Shown here one piece after another: positions 32,801 through 45,602 of a stretch of DNA of 64,000 bases. The position numbers were made by a program, and so were the translations under genes. The notes beneath the pieces were generated by a model. That model searched no databases. It had not been told where the DNA came from and saw nothing but the letters and a program-made list of their open reading frames with translations. The DNA comes from Allium sativum. Its lineage: Eukaryota > Streptophyta > Magnoliopsida > Asparagales > Amaryllidaceae. Each line of letters begins with the position of its first letter. Position 1 is the stretch's first letter. The DNA is taken from the NCBI GenBank assembly GCA_030737875.1, contig CM060909.1:32043159-32107158 (forward strand). The letters run 5' to 3'.

Positions 32801-35800
32801 ATTACATGAATCCAAATAAAGGAGGCAGCATTGCCCCTTGATATGCTTACTTTTTAATCATGCAATTTACTCTTACATGCTTCCTGAATTATTGACATGA
32901 CTAATTCATGTGATATGAATGATGCAGGTACTTGAAGGTCGGTGCTAATCACTCCTCCCATAGATTGATCGGAGGAACGCAAAGCTTTTGCAAACATTTT
33001 CCGACTGTTTGCCAGGCTAACTCTTACCCTCATAGATTGAATAGAAGTACCCATCTAGGATGAATGTGATGGGCACGCCATGATTAAAGACCACTGATCC
33101 ATGGCTCTGGCTTTCATGATTTGAGAGAACATTTGAAGGACGATATTGCAGTGTCCAACCGAACTCCATCCCATAAGTCGACGGGACGAGAGAGACTTGA
33201 TTATTGCTAATGGCCACATCTACCCATGAATAAGGGATTATGAGGTAGCGCCTCGGCGAGTCTGATCCGACCGCTTGCCCGAAAAAACTCCATCCGCCCG
33301 AGTGAAGTGCGGAGTAAGGACTAAAACCGAGTTTGAGAACGACACTCGACACGGCGGACTCCCGCTCTTGGAAATAAAGTGTAGAAGGAGCGCCGGGGCG
33401 AATGATATGCATGTTCGCCTAAATAACTCTAACCCCATGACTTGAGGAAGAGTATAAAGGACAGAAAGACAACGTCCACAGGGCTTGAAGGTGCACCACG
33501 ACTAAAGACCGCCTGGATTCCACTCTACCCTTGGTATTCAACGGGAGAGTATAAAGGCGCCAAGAACTGAGCGCTGCAAATGAACTCCTACCCCACTGAA
33601 GGATTGGGGGGCAGACTGAAAGCTGAGTTCGAACTCTATCCTGGGCATACGACAGGAGAGTATAAAGGCATTGCGATTAAATGCCATGGAAGGGCTCCTT
33701 CCCCGCTGCAAGATAGGGGGCAAGAATGAAAGCTGAGCCCGAACCCCTTATTTCTAGACATGAGGGGCAATACACTATCGATCCTAATCAATCCCAAAAG
33801 CCCTGGCCAGGCACTTATTCACTATTGATCGGGGACATACACACACATCACACCCCTATGATGGCCGCAATATGATATGCTATTTATTTGCAGGGATACT
33901 GAATTGATACCCTTATCTGATTTGTGATGCGATTTATTGCTTGCTACTCAGTGTAGTAATGCTATGACTACAAGTATATTTGATTGAAATATATATAACA
34001 AGCTTGCAAATGTATGATATTGCAGGAATACCGCTTTGTTTGCTTTTGGTAGATTTACAGAGGATAACTAGTCAAGAACACTAGCCCGCACTCGCAACAA
34101 TAGCAGGCTAGTAGAAAACAAGTAAAGGGCCATGTCCAGAAGGCTAACGCCGATGCCCAATGCTAAACTTCTCACGCGAATCAAGGCGACGACCAAAAGG
34201 AGGCCTTGAGAGTGAGTTGTTTAATGACATGTCACACAACTTAAGGCAACGACCGAAAGGAGACCCTAAGAGTGATATATCCAACCAACATACAACTGGC
34301 CATAGTCCAAGTGCAACGACAAGTGCCACCTCGCAAATACACTAAATGGAAAGCCCGATGACTCGAGCACCTGGATAACTCAACCACTTAAGTTTTGAAA
34401 GCAATGTCTCTTTTCTATGCATCCATGTCCAAATTTGAAAGGGATGTGATACGACTACCGACCTTTCGCCATTACCCCGGAACTGGGGACATAACTACTG
34501 AAAGTACTTACAAATGCATAACTTATTGGTCTTTGTCTAATTTATGTTTTGATCCTGACAGGCTGCTTAAGAACCACAAAGCGGATGCAGAGTGAACGTC
34601 CATTTGCTAAGTCCCGACCGCCTTCCCGATTGGATGGCTTTGGACAAGGGGGCACGCCATTGCTTCAACTTCTAACTTGCATGGAAAAAGATTCCTTGAT
34701 ACTCCGACTCAAGGGTTAAAAAGAAGGAAGATAGAACCTGCTTCCATGCTGAGGATGTTGGCGCAAGAGGTGCTACGAATGAAGGAGGTCAGAAGATTTC
34801 CTCTCGCGGTGATCTCCCAGCATATTAGACTAGATATGAAACTGATGGATCCATTGCTAAGTTGAGAACCCAGAGGGTTCAGCAAAATGAACTTCTCCGG
34901 AAGCGATAAAAAATGATGGATAACTTAGCTCGATCATTACCTGTTCCGCTGTGCAGATCGCATGAGGCCCTAAGATGAGACGGCAACATCGTCTTGGATA
35001 AAACAATATGTAATCAACCTCCTCCCAGACATGTGCAACATGCAATTTCCGACAATAAGATTTTGGATGAAAATGATGACAAACAAGGGTTAATGGAAAC
35101 TTAAACGAAGTCCGACCAACCCTTGCTTCGAATCAAATGAATGCTTCAAATCCAACTCAACTTCAACATGAAGTTCCCCATTCCTTAATGAAGGGGGCAA
35201 GTGGAAGCATTTGAAGCGACTATAATTTGACCTTATCACCACACAACTCCGATCCTTAGAACTTGGACGGGAGACCAAATACTAACATGAGCTAGACACG
35301 TACAAAACATTTTGTATGAAACTTTAACTCATGACTTGATGAGGGAGTATGAATTAAGGGAAGACATGGATTTAATGCTTACCGCTTGACAAAACCCCCG
35401 TGGATGGGGAGCATCGGATGTGAGCTTTGAGCAACGTAATTCGCCTATCTGCCGACTTTATGCACATTTACTATCATCGGAGTGCTGCAAGATCCAAGAC
35501 TGTAACCAAAGTAATAACTCGTTAAGCCTAACCTGCATACGTCCAAGAAGCGGATCACCATCTAGAATTAAAGGACGGAAGCATGATTGACGACTGTTAA
35601 GTGTGCGGAACCAAGAAGCCAGAGATCGGCTTCCACCCGCTTCAGGACTTCATGCTAGGGATGCCAACCCTAAATTGGACAATTGGCGACAACTTCTCAA
35701 AGACAAAGGCTAGAATGCCAATGTTAATTGATGCTTCGCCAGAGGTGGCACACCTCCAAGCCGGCATGAGCCACGTCAATTAAAACTCTTTCACACAAGA

Positions 35801-37325
35801 CATCAGGGACTTCAGCAATCACCCACACTTCAAGCCACTATTTATAACTCTTGACTTATATTGTTGCTAAACTGTTTTGGTGGCATGCACCTGAATCGAT
35901 CAACCGCTGAAACGCCTTGGTCACCCACTTCATCGAACAGTCAGTTGTCCACATATATCGACCCAAGAACGTTGGGTTACTCATTTCAGTTAAACAGTGA
36001 CCTAACGGGACCATGCATTCATTCCGAGAATGATTCAACGCCGTAGTGGAATCGAAAGATCGACTTGAACCGTCTACGGTGTTGATGGCGGCAGTACCCA
36101 GTATTCTGGATAACTCTGACTTCTAAGTCTCTCTGTATCGAGACTCACCAGGAGGCCTTGGCGAATCCACTTTGACACAGACGGATTCGTGCAACCAAAG
36201 GATACTAACGTTGAGATGGATGGTCTCAATGTTATCATTACAAAGGATGGAGGACCATCTGACTCTTGAAATGATAAATACAAAAGAAAATCCCTGAAAA
36301 AGACTAACATAAATGCGCAATTCCAGGAAGGACCAATTTCATTGATCGAGCCCCCGATCTTGATTGTCAAGCTCAATGGAACCAAGCATGAGAAATAGAC
36401 TCAACAAGATAATGATGGCTATTTCATATTATGCAAAGATGAACGAAAGAGCTCGAATATCTCCCTAACAATGTTCACTCGATTGCAAGATTGACGAGCT
36501 CACTTAATTCTGTGGCAAATGCAAGGAGAGTATCTAAGTTCACTGACACTCGATGAGGCAATACTTGCTTTCTAACTAAAGAAATGGGATGACACCGAAG
36601 CGAATGTGATTCAACTATTAATGTATACAATTCCAACCCTTGACGAATTGAGAAAGAGCACAGAATGACATAGGTTGGCTAAGATTGCTAAACCAGCAGC
36701 TCTAACCCGATGTGAAGAAAGGAAGTTCAAAGGCTAGACGACTGGATGTCCAATTGACTTTGTCCAACCCCAAACGACGATGGGAGCATAAGCGCTAACT
36801 TCTCTCGTCCTCCATTGATGTTGGGAGCATGAGCTTCAACTGACAGACAAATTTTGAACATGATCCTTACTCGACGCTTGATTCAGAACATACAAACTGT
36901 ATTTCCGGAATATGATATGATTCGTCTTGACCATTAAAGAAATACTGACTCAGTAATACACTTGACTTGCATAGGAAGACAGCGTCGTTTGGTATTAACT
37001 TGTGCACATATGATCTCACATGGAAGCCAACGATCCTACTTGACTTATGATGAAGGAATTCAATCTCTTGATTTGACGAGATCTAGACGATTACTTGATC
37101 ATCTTAACCACTCTAGCCATGGAATTTGGCCCGGTAAGCATCAACGGAAGTAGTGCGATATATGACAAGCCATTTATATAGGAAAAATCCATATGATGGG
37201 ACTACTCAATAGGACACAACAATCTGGTAAAGCTTCCTCAACCGTGGATGAAGTTTCAAAAAGATTTAGCTCGACTAATACAAAGCACATCTCATCTGCG
37301 ATAAGAAGTACTTTGAGGGGCAAAA
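29866..37325 (+). other. Internal region of the 28979-38206 element
   Basis: It starts TTTTGGTGCTTTCACTGAG, presumably holding the primer site, though I cannot assign a tRNA. Positions 29995-30340 are packed with CCGATCCGACC-type motifs, continuing the LTR pattern. Positions 30440-30550 are strongly GC-rich. A frame at 31561-31650 contains LLYTDGAMND and GVGDVLI, resembling the start of a gypsy RNase H. The rest, 31700-37312, gives only short broken frames with no recognisable gag, protease, reverse transcriptase or integrase. Confidence 0.6.
31561..31653 (+). pseudogene. RNase H-like remnant
   Basis: PLLYTDGAMNDRRPGVGDVL fits the first strand of gypsy-type RNase H (Y-x-DGA-N....G-G-vLi), including the first catalytic Asp. 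The frame stops at TAA 31651-31653, and no second or third catalytic residue can be placed. Short match, so moderate confidence. Confidence 0.4.
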
Positions 37326-38206
37326 TGTAAGCTTGCTTTGTGACCAAGCTACCCAAAGCTTAAGGGATCAATGATAACTTGAATGAAGTAATAAAGGCTT
37401 GGAAAAAACTTGGTTCATATATACATGGAGGCCCCGGGGTCAGATTCTTTCCTCGGATCAGTCCTTGCCTCGGTTCGGATCTAACTGTATGGCTCAAAGC
37501 AACAGCCCCAGGTTGGAGCTTGGGGTCGGATTGGTTCGAGGTACTTCTACCTCTCCTTCAGTGGAAAAGAATTCGGATCGGATAGGAACAATAACACTGG
37601 TTCGGGTCGGATTAACACACATCCGATCCACCTGTACAAATGAATATGACATGATTCTCTGGCATACATCTCCGGATCGGATTGGACCATTCAGGTCGGA
37701 TGGCTTCACTGCTTCATTATTTGCCGATTGCTTTCGGTTCGGATTGAATAAAGGCTGACCTGATCCCATATCCACACAGCAGAAGAGGTTACCAAGTCTC
37801 CACTCACTCCACTACTTTCGAGATTTACTCTGAAGCTGCCACGTGGCCACTCAGCCCTGACCGAATTTCTGCCTATAAATACATCAATTCGCAGCCATTT
37901 TGGGGGGCTTTTTGGCAGTTATCTTCTTCATGGATTCTATGGCCGAATTCTTCTACTGAAATGACCAACTTCGTCATTAGATTCAATGAATTCAGAGAGA
38001 ATTATTCATTGAACTTGAGCGATTGAGTGATTAAATTCATTGTAATTGTAATCCATGAATGAAATGAGAAACTATGAAGTGGATGTAGGCTTGTTAACGC
38101 CGAACCACTATAAATCTCGTGTCTCTACTTGATTTTTTACATTTTAGATTATTATTCCTCACAAATCCTAGACAATTGGGTGTTAGTGCCATTTTTTGGT
38201 CTAACA
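37326..38206 (+). repeat. 3' LTR of the 28979-38206 element
   Basis: Follows a polypurine-like tract (TTTGAGGGGCAAAA, 37312-37325). Compared with the 5' LTR it lacks one TGTAAT repeat unit near 38040 and differs by scattered substitutions. Confidence 0.92.
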
Positions 38207-38211
38207 GCCGT

Positions 38212-38248
38212 CCACTTTATTTATTTTGTTTTGAAAATTAGGGGAGAT
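38212..38248 (+). mobile_element. Ty1/copia unit A, last bases and polypurine tract
   Basis: CCACTTTATTTATTTT... continues from GCCGT exactly as at 57080-57118 in unit B and ends with the purine tract ATTAGGGGAGAT, followed by the LTR at 38249. Confidence 0.88.
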
Positions 38249-39123
38249 TGTTGTTAATTTTCAAATTACTTTGGGGTTTGGGGTTTGGTCTTTTGAAAAG
38301 GGAAGTAAGAAGGAAGAAGAAACGAGAATATCTCTTTGTCCCACATCATGAAATAGATAAAGACTTGCCTCTCTCTATATATAAATGCTTGACGTATCAT
38401 GTCAAAAGAAATAAGAGAAGGGGGAGACAAGTCAATGCATGAACATGACAAGTATATTGACATTTAAAAGGTCAAAAGATGGATCTTGCGCCTTAGGGCT
38501 CTTAGGGTATCGTGATCAGTTGAGCCTCAGAATGCCGATGGGCTAGACTGTTGTACTTTTGAATTAAGGGGCGCACATTTGATTTAGAAACGCTTTGAAC
38601 CATTGCAAATCTGAAGAGGTGCATTTGTTTGAATTCAAACAGAAATGACCATTGCAAATTAACAGTTGCGCCTTTTGATCAAAAGACACCTCTCCACTTC
38701 TAGAAATACCGACGGCTAGGAGCGTTTCAAATTAACTTCTGCAACATCTTCTTCTTCCTCTCGAAAACTACGACGCCATTAAAGCGTCTCAAACGCTGTG
38801 TATTCGCAATGCCTATAGGGTGTTGCAAAATCCAAAATCGTCGCAGATTTCAACCTCTACTTCTTCTCTTTATTCTTACTTCTACTTGCATCATAGAGAA
38901 TAAAAATATAAAGTGTTCTTGACTGGATCAAAGTCGTACAAACTTTGAATTCGATTTCACTGTTCCAAAGCTTTATTGAATCCTGAAAGTCAATGATTCG
39001 ATAATCTGTTTGTAAGTGGTAGGTTGTACTATTATCTAAAAAAAATCTATCGAATAGATCCTTAAAATCTCAGGTATGACAATATTCATCATCCAATAGC
39101 CTTAAAACAAAAAATCCCCAACA
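38249..39123 (+). repeat. Ty1/copia LTR shared between units A and B
   Basis: 875 bp starting TGTTGTTAATT after a polypurine tract and ending CCCCAACA. It is at once the 3' LTR of unit A and the 5' LTR of unit B; no second LTR lies between them. About 88% similar by eye to the LTR at 57119-57976. TATA box TATATATAAA at 38376-38385. The sequence after the LTR (AATTTTCAGACA) does not match the initiator-Met primer site, so the primer is unassigned. Confidence 0.85.
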
Positions 39124-39147
39124 AATTTTCAGACAATAATTTCAATC

Positions 39148-39798
39148 ATGGAAGGTTTGAGCGTATTGTAAGTGGTGAATCATCATTTAACGAAATTGGA
39201 GCGATTTCATGGCAAAAACTTCACTCATTGGCAAGAGATAGTGAAATTCTTTCCAACTACCATAAAATTGTTTTATATCTTGGAAGATGGATTGGAAGTA
39301 ATCCCGGATGAAACCGCTGGCGAGGATGCCGCTCTGAAGGCAAAACGTGCAAAGTGCAAATAGGATAATTTTTTGTGTAGAGGGCATGTTCTGAATGCAT
39401 TGTCTACTTCAGTGAACAATGCTCATAGGACCTTGGAAACTGCAAAGGATCTCTGGACTACATTGGAGAGCAAGTATCGCATATCTGAGGCAGGTAATAA
39501 AAAATTTCTTATTTTTAATTTTATTGATTTCAAAATGGTCGCCAACAAGTCCATAGTTGGACAAGATAGTAAAATACTATTGTTGGTGAATCAACTTAAA
39601 GATGTTGGTATTGATCTCCCTGAATCTTTTGTTGTTGGAGTTATTATTTCGAGACTCCTGAATTCTTCAAATGATTATAAGACAAAATTAAAACATGCGA
39701 AAATGGATAATAATTTAGACGGTTTACAGTGTCATCTTCGTATTGAAGAGGAATCTCGTAAACGTGAACTAGATGATAATCCGCAAACTGAGTCTTAG
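39148..39798 (+). pseudogene. copia gag (unit B), inactivated
   Basis: The ATG at 39148 begins MEGLSVL, matching MEGLSAL in unit C. One frame then runs to 39798, interrupted by TAA at 39169 (CAA in unit C) and TAG at 39361 (GAG in unit C), and ends at TAG 39796 (CAG in unit C). It contains KLERFHGKNFTHWQE and LWTTLESKYR, typical of the copia gag (UBN2-type) region, where the capsid protein is made. A 2-bp loss near 39848 then shifts the frame into the nucleocapsid-protease part. Confidence 0.85.
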
Positions 39799-39844
39799 GC
39801 TAAGGCAAATAATGTTGAAAGTACTGACAAATTGAAACCTAAGA

Positions 39845-40399
39845 ATGACACAGTTTAAGAATAATAATAATTCCAAGAACAAAAAGAAGGGTGCCTGTTA
39901 CTATTGTAACAAACCCGGCCACTATGCCCGAGACTGTCATCTTCGGAAGAAACAACAAAAAGAGAACGTGGTCGAAGAAAAGCTTGTGGCTATTGTACAA
40001 GAAGCGAACTCCGTTAGTGGTTTTGATAATGATTGGTGGCTCGATACTGGAGCAACCATTCATATTTGCAAAGACCATAATCTGTTCAAGACTTACGAAG
40101 AGAATAATGGAGAATCCAGCGAAGTTATTGACGCAAACAAAGTTGCAAGCAAAGTTCTAGGAAAAGACACAATTGAACTTACGTTCACCTCTGGGAAAGT
40201 ACTTACATTAATCAATGTATTTTATGTACCCGTTATGTGTAATAATTTGGTTTATGGATACCTTCTTAACAAAGGAGTATTCAAGATGGTGTACGAGTCT
40301 GATAAGTTAGTGTTGTCCAAGAACAACAACTTTATTGGACATGGATATTCTTGTAACGGTGTGATTAAGTTGAATCTATTAAAGAAATCTTCTGCTTAA
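39845..40399 (+). pseudogene. copia nucleocapsid zinc knuckle and protease (unit B)
   Basis: 184 codons open. Residues 18-31 form an intact CCHC knuckle (CYYCNKPGHYARDC), which binds element RNA. Residues 64-70 WWLDTGA contain the aspartic-protease DTGA, with LINVFYVPVMCNNLV downstream as in copia proteases. The frame ends at TAA 40397 where unit C has TAT. Among the three copies of this domain, this is the only one with all four zinc ligands. Confidence 0.88.
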
Positions 40400-40975
40400 A
40401 TTGTTGATTCTGTTAATTTATGGCATGGTAGATTAGGACATGTTAATTATAAGTCTCTTAGAAATATGCATAAATAAGGATTAATTTCTGATTGTGAATT
40501 TGATTCCATCTCTAAATATGAAATTTGTGTTCAAGCAAAAGTACACCGAAAATCCTTTAAATCTGTAGAAAGGAAAACTGGTTTGTTCATTTGGTATATA
40601 GTGATGTTGGTGACTTAAATATTCATATCACCTATGGTGGTAACCAATAATATATAACATTTATTGATGATTATACTGGATATGCAGATGTATATCTAAT
40701 GAAATCAAAAGATGAGGCTTCTGATAAATTCAAAATTTACAAAGCAGAAGTCGAAACACAATCACGAGTCATGATTAAAGTGTTACATTTAGATCGTGGT
40801 GGTGAATATTTTTCAAATGAATTTACTTTGTTTTGCAAACAAAATGGTATAATTCACCAATGTACCGCTACAAATACACCACAAAAAAATGGTGTCGCTG
40901 AGAGGAAAAATAGAACTTTAGAAGAAATTGTTAACGCCATGCTCATAAAGTCTAATTTACCTTATAACCTATAAG
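40400..40975 (+). pseudogene. copia integrase (unit B), with stops
   Basis: It begins with the pre-integrase motif LWHGRLGHVN (H..H of the zinc finger), interrupted by TAA near 40477, a shift near 40540 and a TAA near 40650. The core from 40699 is open and reads LHLDRGGEYF and PQKNGVAERKNR, so the second Asp and the Glu of the DD35E triad remain. The first Asp lies in FIDDYTGYADVYL near 40662-40700. It ends at TAA near 40972 (TGG in unit D). Confidence 0.82.
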
Positions 40976-42128
40976 GTAACGCTATGTTATCTGCATGTTA
41001 CATTTTAAATAGAGTACCACTTAAAAAGAATAATATTTTCCTTTATGAATTATGATTTAATAGAAAACCTAACCTTACTAGACTTAAAGTTGGGGGTTGC
41101 TTAGCATATGTTAGGAAACCTGACCCCAAACGACCAAAGTTAGGAAATAAGGCGTTTAAGCATGTTTTCATAGGATATTCTCTTAATAGTGTGACTTATA
41201 GATTCCTTATTCTTGGCACATTAGAAGTTATAGAATCTGTAGATGTAGAATTCTTTCAAAATCAAACTATTGAGAATCCATTGACATCATCTAGTCCAGA
41301 ACCAACTGTGCCTAATGATATTAATGACGATGATTATGCTCCTACTCAAAACAGCAAGGAAGTGTCAGTACCAGATAATAGTACTGAAGACGGGAGAAGT
41401 AAAAGAGCGAGAATAGAGAAGGACTATGGTCCTGACTTCATAACATATCTTGTAGCAGGCATTAAGGATGAAGTCCTTCATGTGACAAGATATGTAATGA
41501 ATAACGATGATGATCCCAAAACTTTTTCTGAGGCTATGAGTTCTAGAGATTCTAATTTCTGGAAAGAAGCTATTAATGATGAAATGAATTCCATAATGTT
41601 ATACCAGACTTGGGTTTTGTCTGATTTACCTCCTGGTGCAAAACCTATAGGATGTAAATGGTTATAAAAGAAAAAGTTTAATTAAAATGGGTCCATTGAT
41701 AAGTATAAATCCAGATTAGTTGCTAAGGGATATAAACAAAGACAAGGAGTAGATATTTTGATACATATGCTCCAGTTGCTCGCATATCTTCCACTAGCTG
41801 TTTAATAACACTTGGATCAATTCATAATTTGGTCATACATCAAATGGATGTAAAGACAGATTTTCTAAATGGAGATTTAGAAGAAGAGAATACATGGAAC
41901 AACCTGAAGGTTTTATAACCCAGGCCAAGAAAAGAATTTTGTAAATTAGTCAAATCTCTTTATGGCCTGAAGCAAGTCCCCATGCAATGGCATGAGAAAT
42001 TTGATAAAGTTGCATTGTCATATGGATTCATTGTCAATGATGCAGATAAATGTATTTATAGAAAATTGGATAATTATCTTATAATATGTTTGTACGTTGA
42101 CGACATGCTAATATTTGGTTCCAATATA
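40976..42128 (+). pseudogene. copia integrase C-terminus and reverse transcriptase, first part (unit B)
   Basis: Contains ACYILNRVPLKKNN, GYSLNSVTYRFL, an acidic linker (41280-41420), then KEAINDEMNSI and GCKWL, AKGYKQRQGVD, YAPVARISS and HQMDVKTDFLNGD of the polymerase, with several shifts and stops (TAA at 41665, shifts near 41755 and 41885). From 41982 the frame is open: MQWHEKFDKV up to the catalytic YVDD at 42093-42104 and LIFGSNIS. There the next element enters (TSD 42129-42133); translation beyond it is meaningless. The reading resumes at 55599. Confidence 0.85.
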
Positions 42129-42133
42129 TCATA
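42129..42133. repeat. Target-site duplication TCATA (left copy) of the 42134-55593 element
   Basis: TCATA also at 55594-55598. Removing the element and one copy restores the copia sequence seen uninterrupted in unit C (GGTTCAAATATATCTTGTG). Confidence 0.92.
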
Positions 42134-42489
42134 TGTAACGACCCGGGAAAAAACGACCTTGGTTATCCGATATATAACACCTATCGAACAATCAAAAGTC
42201 GAAATTACCGGATAGTCCAAGAAAGAAATTAGAGGGTGAGGATAGATAAGATAGAAAATTAGAACAGAAGAAGAAGAAGAACACAACAACATCAGAGTAA
42301 CACGAATCTCACAGCGGAACGAATAAAATATAATAGACAACATATCTTGAAATCAAAGTAGTATATGTATATCATACCATTATCAGAGTACAACACTTTT
42401 ATCACAGTGGAATAATCAATAGCTAGAAAAATCTTGAAGCCTCCTGCTCCAAGCTCTTCAAGCATACCTGTAAATCCTGACTACTTGAC

Positions 42490-42675
42490 TGCCCATACAA
42501 ATTTGGGCACCCAAGAGTTTAGGGAAAACAAAACAAAATAAAACTCTGGGTCAGTCATGGGACTGGTGTGAGTAAACTCCAATCATTTGGTTTAACTTTT
42601 CAAAATCCTTTTCAAAAGAAAAGATAATCGTAAGACCAATCCACTCATAAATACGGATGGCTTTTACCTTACGAT
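42490..42675 (-). promoter_or_regulatory. Conserved multi-hairpin module, family 1 (3' LTR copy)
   Basis: In plus coordinates: TGCCC/GGGCA at 42490-42494 and 42505-42509; GAGTTT/AAACTC at about 42515-42546; CAGTC/GACTG at about 42552-42565; outer stem ATCGTAAG/CTTACGAT at 42627-42634 and 42668-42675. All are perfect here. Compared with the copy at 2105-2152, two outer pairs have changed on both sides (C-G to A-T and A-T to G-C). Confidence 0.72.
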
Positions 42676-44252
42676 AACCCAAAACACTTTGGAAATCATA
42701 TATTATCTGATATTATAATAATGTCTAATCACAGGTAATTAAAATCTAGTAGAACGCTTGCATCTCACGCTCTACATATATAATATACAATCAAACTCGC
42801 AGGCACTTATTGGAGATTGGATTCCAACTTAACAAGGTATGGGACCACCTTCCGAACGTGTATCTCTAGAGGCAAATACACTGGGTTCAACAAGAACATC
42901 TTGCCACCCGGCCCACACATGACCGACCACTCATTTCGCTTGAGTGTATCGAATGTATATCACCAACGGTTGGGATCAGCAACCGTCTCCCGATAAGGGA
43001 CAGCATCGATAGATTTAAGAACAAAAGGAATTTCTCTAGATAGGTGATCATACATCCTAATGGGTGCGACCCACATAGCCATGCTGCCTGCCCGATTTTT
43101 GTCATTTCCCGGTGGATGAGGCTTGAGGTCATAACGTATCTTTTGACAGATCCCACCTCCATTACTTTGAATGCCACATCGTCATACCCGCCAAATCACA
43201 AATTGATTTCACCAAAAATACCACGGGTATACAACTAAGAGAAACGAATTCCTCCGCCACCAAACGTAAGTACGTTTGAAGAGATCAACTTACGCGATCC
43301 TTTGAATATACTCTGTCAGACATTCGTCCATTCACGTTTGTCCTGGGACTGGACAAACCGAAGGCACTATTCTGTAAATAGGATAGCCCTTGCATAACTC
43401 CGTCTTCAATATATTCAGCATACTTGATTCGCAACGCTTATGCCAATAAGGAGTGGTTCACTGGATAATAATCCGACCGGTCTCTCCATATTAACAACGT
43501 TAAAATGGTCAAAACTTTGATAGTCGGTGATTTAACTATCAATTAAAAACATGTCGGTGTGCAAACAACGATATTATTTCCAGATGGAAATTCTATCGAT
43601 CAATCATCATTCATCATCAAATTATCATAAATTTACCCTTTTCCTTATTCTTGTTTTCCTATATTTCTTATTTACTATATTTAGAAAATATACGTTATTA
43701 ACAATGGAAAACAATTCCATTTCTCATTTTCTATATTCAGAAAACATTTCTGATTTTCATTTGGAAGACATTTCCAAATCTCCTTCATTGGGTTTAAACT
43801 GATGTTTGAATAAACATCGCTATGCCAACACCAACCATTTCGCTCATTAACTAAATTCACTTAACCCCTTTCACTCTCGAACCTTATCCACTTCTTAGTT
43901 AAAAACGAAGTCAATCAAGTTGGGGTATAATTACCTCTCAGACCTTAACTGAACAACATTTCTAACTTCGAAATAGACAAAGTTCAAACATTACTCTTTA
44001 AGAAACTTCCTTGCGAACTCTCGGATTCTATTTATGAATCCACTTCCTTTACTGAATCATTTGATTATAACTGTTAATGTTATAATTCCATGCTTTCAAA
44101 ATATGTTAACTTAAATATATTTCCATATCTTAATTTGGATAAATAAACAACCAACTACTTTATTAACAGATAATTAAAACTTGATTTGAAATGGAAAGTA
44201 AACATTACTTCCCTTGATTCGATATAATCGAATTTCCATGTATGATTCACTC

Positions 44253-44506
44253 TCGAATAATCACTATCCGATAATTCTCTTTCGAATAAATTATATTCGA
44301 TTCCCCTGTTCGAATAACTAATATTCGATAATCCTTTTCTTCGAATAACTAATATTCGAAAAATCTCACTTCGAATAAACCATATTCGATAATTCTCTCC
44401 TTCGAATAACTATATTCGATTTAACACACTTCGAACGAACTATATTCGATTACTCTTCTCGAATAAACTATATTCGATAACTCTACTTCGAATAGGTGAT
44501 ATTCGA
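44253..44506 (-). repeat. Tandem hairpin array (3' LTR of the family 1 element)
   Basis: About nine units of the form TCGAATA-n4/5-TATTCGA spaced roughly 25-30 bp, some imperfect. The 5' LTR copy is at 51711-51964. It is the same arrangement as 300-490 in the left-edge LTR. Confidence 0.85.
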
Positions 44507-45027
44507 TAAATTCCCTTTTTGACTAACCCTACATAATTTACTAATACTCGACTAACTCGACTTAATTAACTTCTATTGATTAATTACTATTTGATTTAAC
44601 ACCATTTGCTTGACTCTAGATCGCAGCGATCACAATGGTTACGCCTGATTCCCTCAGGAAACATCCGACCGCCGTAGGCTATCTGCAGCCCTGCGAATTA
44701 CGCTAGCAGTCGTGCTAAATGGAAATTCATCCTTAAATAACTTTGTCTACTTTTAACTCTATCTCGAATAATTAGATTCGATCAATTCTAATTGAATAAC
44801 TAATATTCAATTAACCCTTGTTCGATTACTATATTTGAATAACTCTAGTTCGATTTGACTCAAAACGATTAACTCTAACTGATTAACTCTAACTGGTTAA
44901 TTCTAACTGAACAACTCTAACTGGATAACTCTAACTGAATAACTCTAACTGGTTAACTCTAACTAACTAACTCTAACCGTTTAACTTTACGGTTTAATTC
45001 TGACAGTTTAACTTCAACGGTTTAACT

Positions 45028-45135
45028 CTAACAGTTTAACTCCAACTGTTTAACTCTAACAGTTTAACTCCAACTGTTTAACTCTAACAGTTTAACTCCA
45101 ACTGTTTAACTCTAACAGTTTAACTCCAACTGTTT
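45028..45135 (-). repeat. 28-bp minisatellite, four units
   Basis: Unit AACAGTTTAACTCCAACTGTT plus TAACTCT. Each unit contains the perfect inverted repeat AACAGTT/AACTGTT around seven bases. The other LTR has five units (52486-52628), so one unit was gained or lost since insertion. Confidence 0.88.
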
Positions 45136-45488
45136 AACTCTAGTTGATTAACTCTTTTGAATTAATCCCTTGGACTTTTCTCTTTTGAATAATTCCTTTG
45201 GAATAATTCCTTTGAATTACTTCCCTTGAATAGATTCTTTTTCTATTCGTTTACTCAACAAATAACTATTCTCTTTTCGCTTCTATTTATTTAACAAATA
45301 AATATTCCCTTTAACTTTTCTATTTATTCAACAAATAAATATTTCTTTTAACTTTTCTATTTATTTAACAAATAAGTACTTCTGTCAACTTTTCTTTATT
45401 CCCTACATGAATATTCCCTTTTCAATTCCATTTGTAAATACTTTTACGAATGTTTCCCTTTTTATTTCTATTTGTAATCGTTTCACAA

Positions 45489-45602
45489 ATATTTCCCTTC
45501 TATTTGATTTCACCAATATTTTCCCTTCTATTTGATTTCACCAATATTTCCCTTCTATTTGATTTCACCAATATTTTCCCTTCTATTTGATTTCACCAAT
45601 AT
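45489..45602 (-). repeat. 27/28-bp TTTCCCTTCTATTTGATTTCA repeat
   Basis: Four near-identical units (ATATTTTCCCTTCTATTTG and a remainder ending TTTCACCA), followed by a T15 run. The matching region in the 5' LTR is about 52978-53090, with a T20 run. Confidence 0.88.

Larger units (their letters stand above)
28979..38206 (+). mobile_element. LTR retrotransposon with 0.9-kb LTRs and a 7.5-kb degenerate centre
   Basis: LTRs 28979-29865 (887 bp) and 37326-38206 (881 bp) begin TGTTAGC or TGTAAGC and end GGTCTAACA. The TSD GCCGT occurs at 28974-28978 and 38207-38211. A purine-rich TTTGAGGGGCAAAA precedes the 3' LTR. By eye the LTRs differ at about two dozen positions plus a small indel (roughly 97% identical). 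The centre has no frame longer than 131 codons; the only domain trace is RNase H-like, near 31570. Probably a gypsy-derived, non-autonomous or decayed element. Confidence 0.9.

Noticed and set aside
43551..43802. 83-codon ORF identical in both 6-kb LTRs (second copy 51009-51260)
   Set aside because: Identity is explained by the youth of the LTR pair; no family match and no equivalent in the left-edge LTR.
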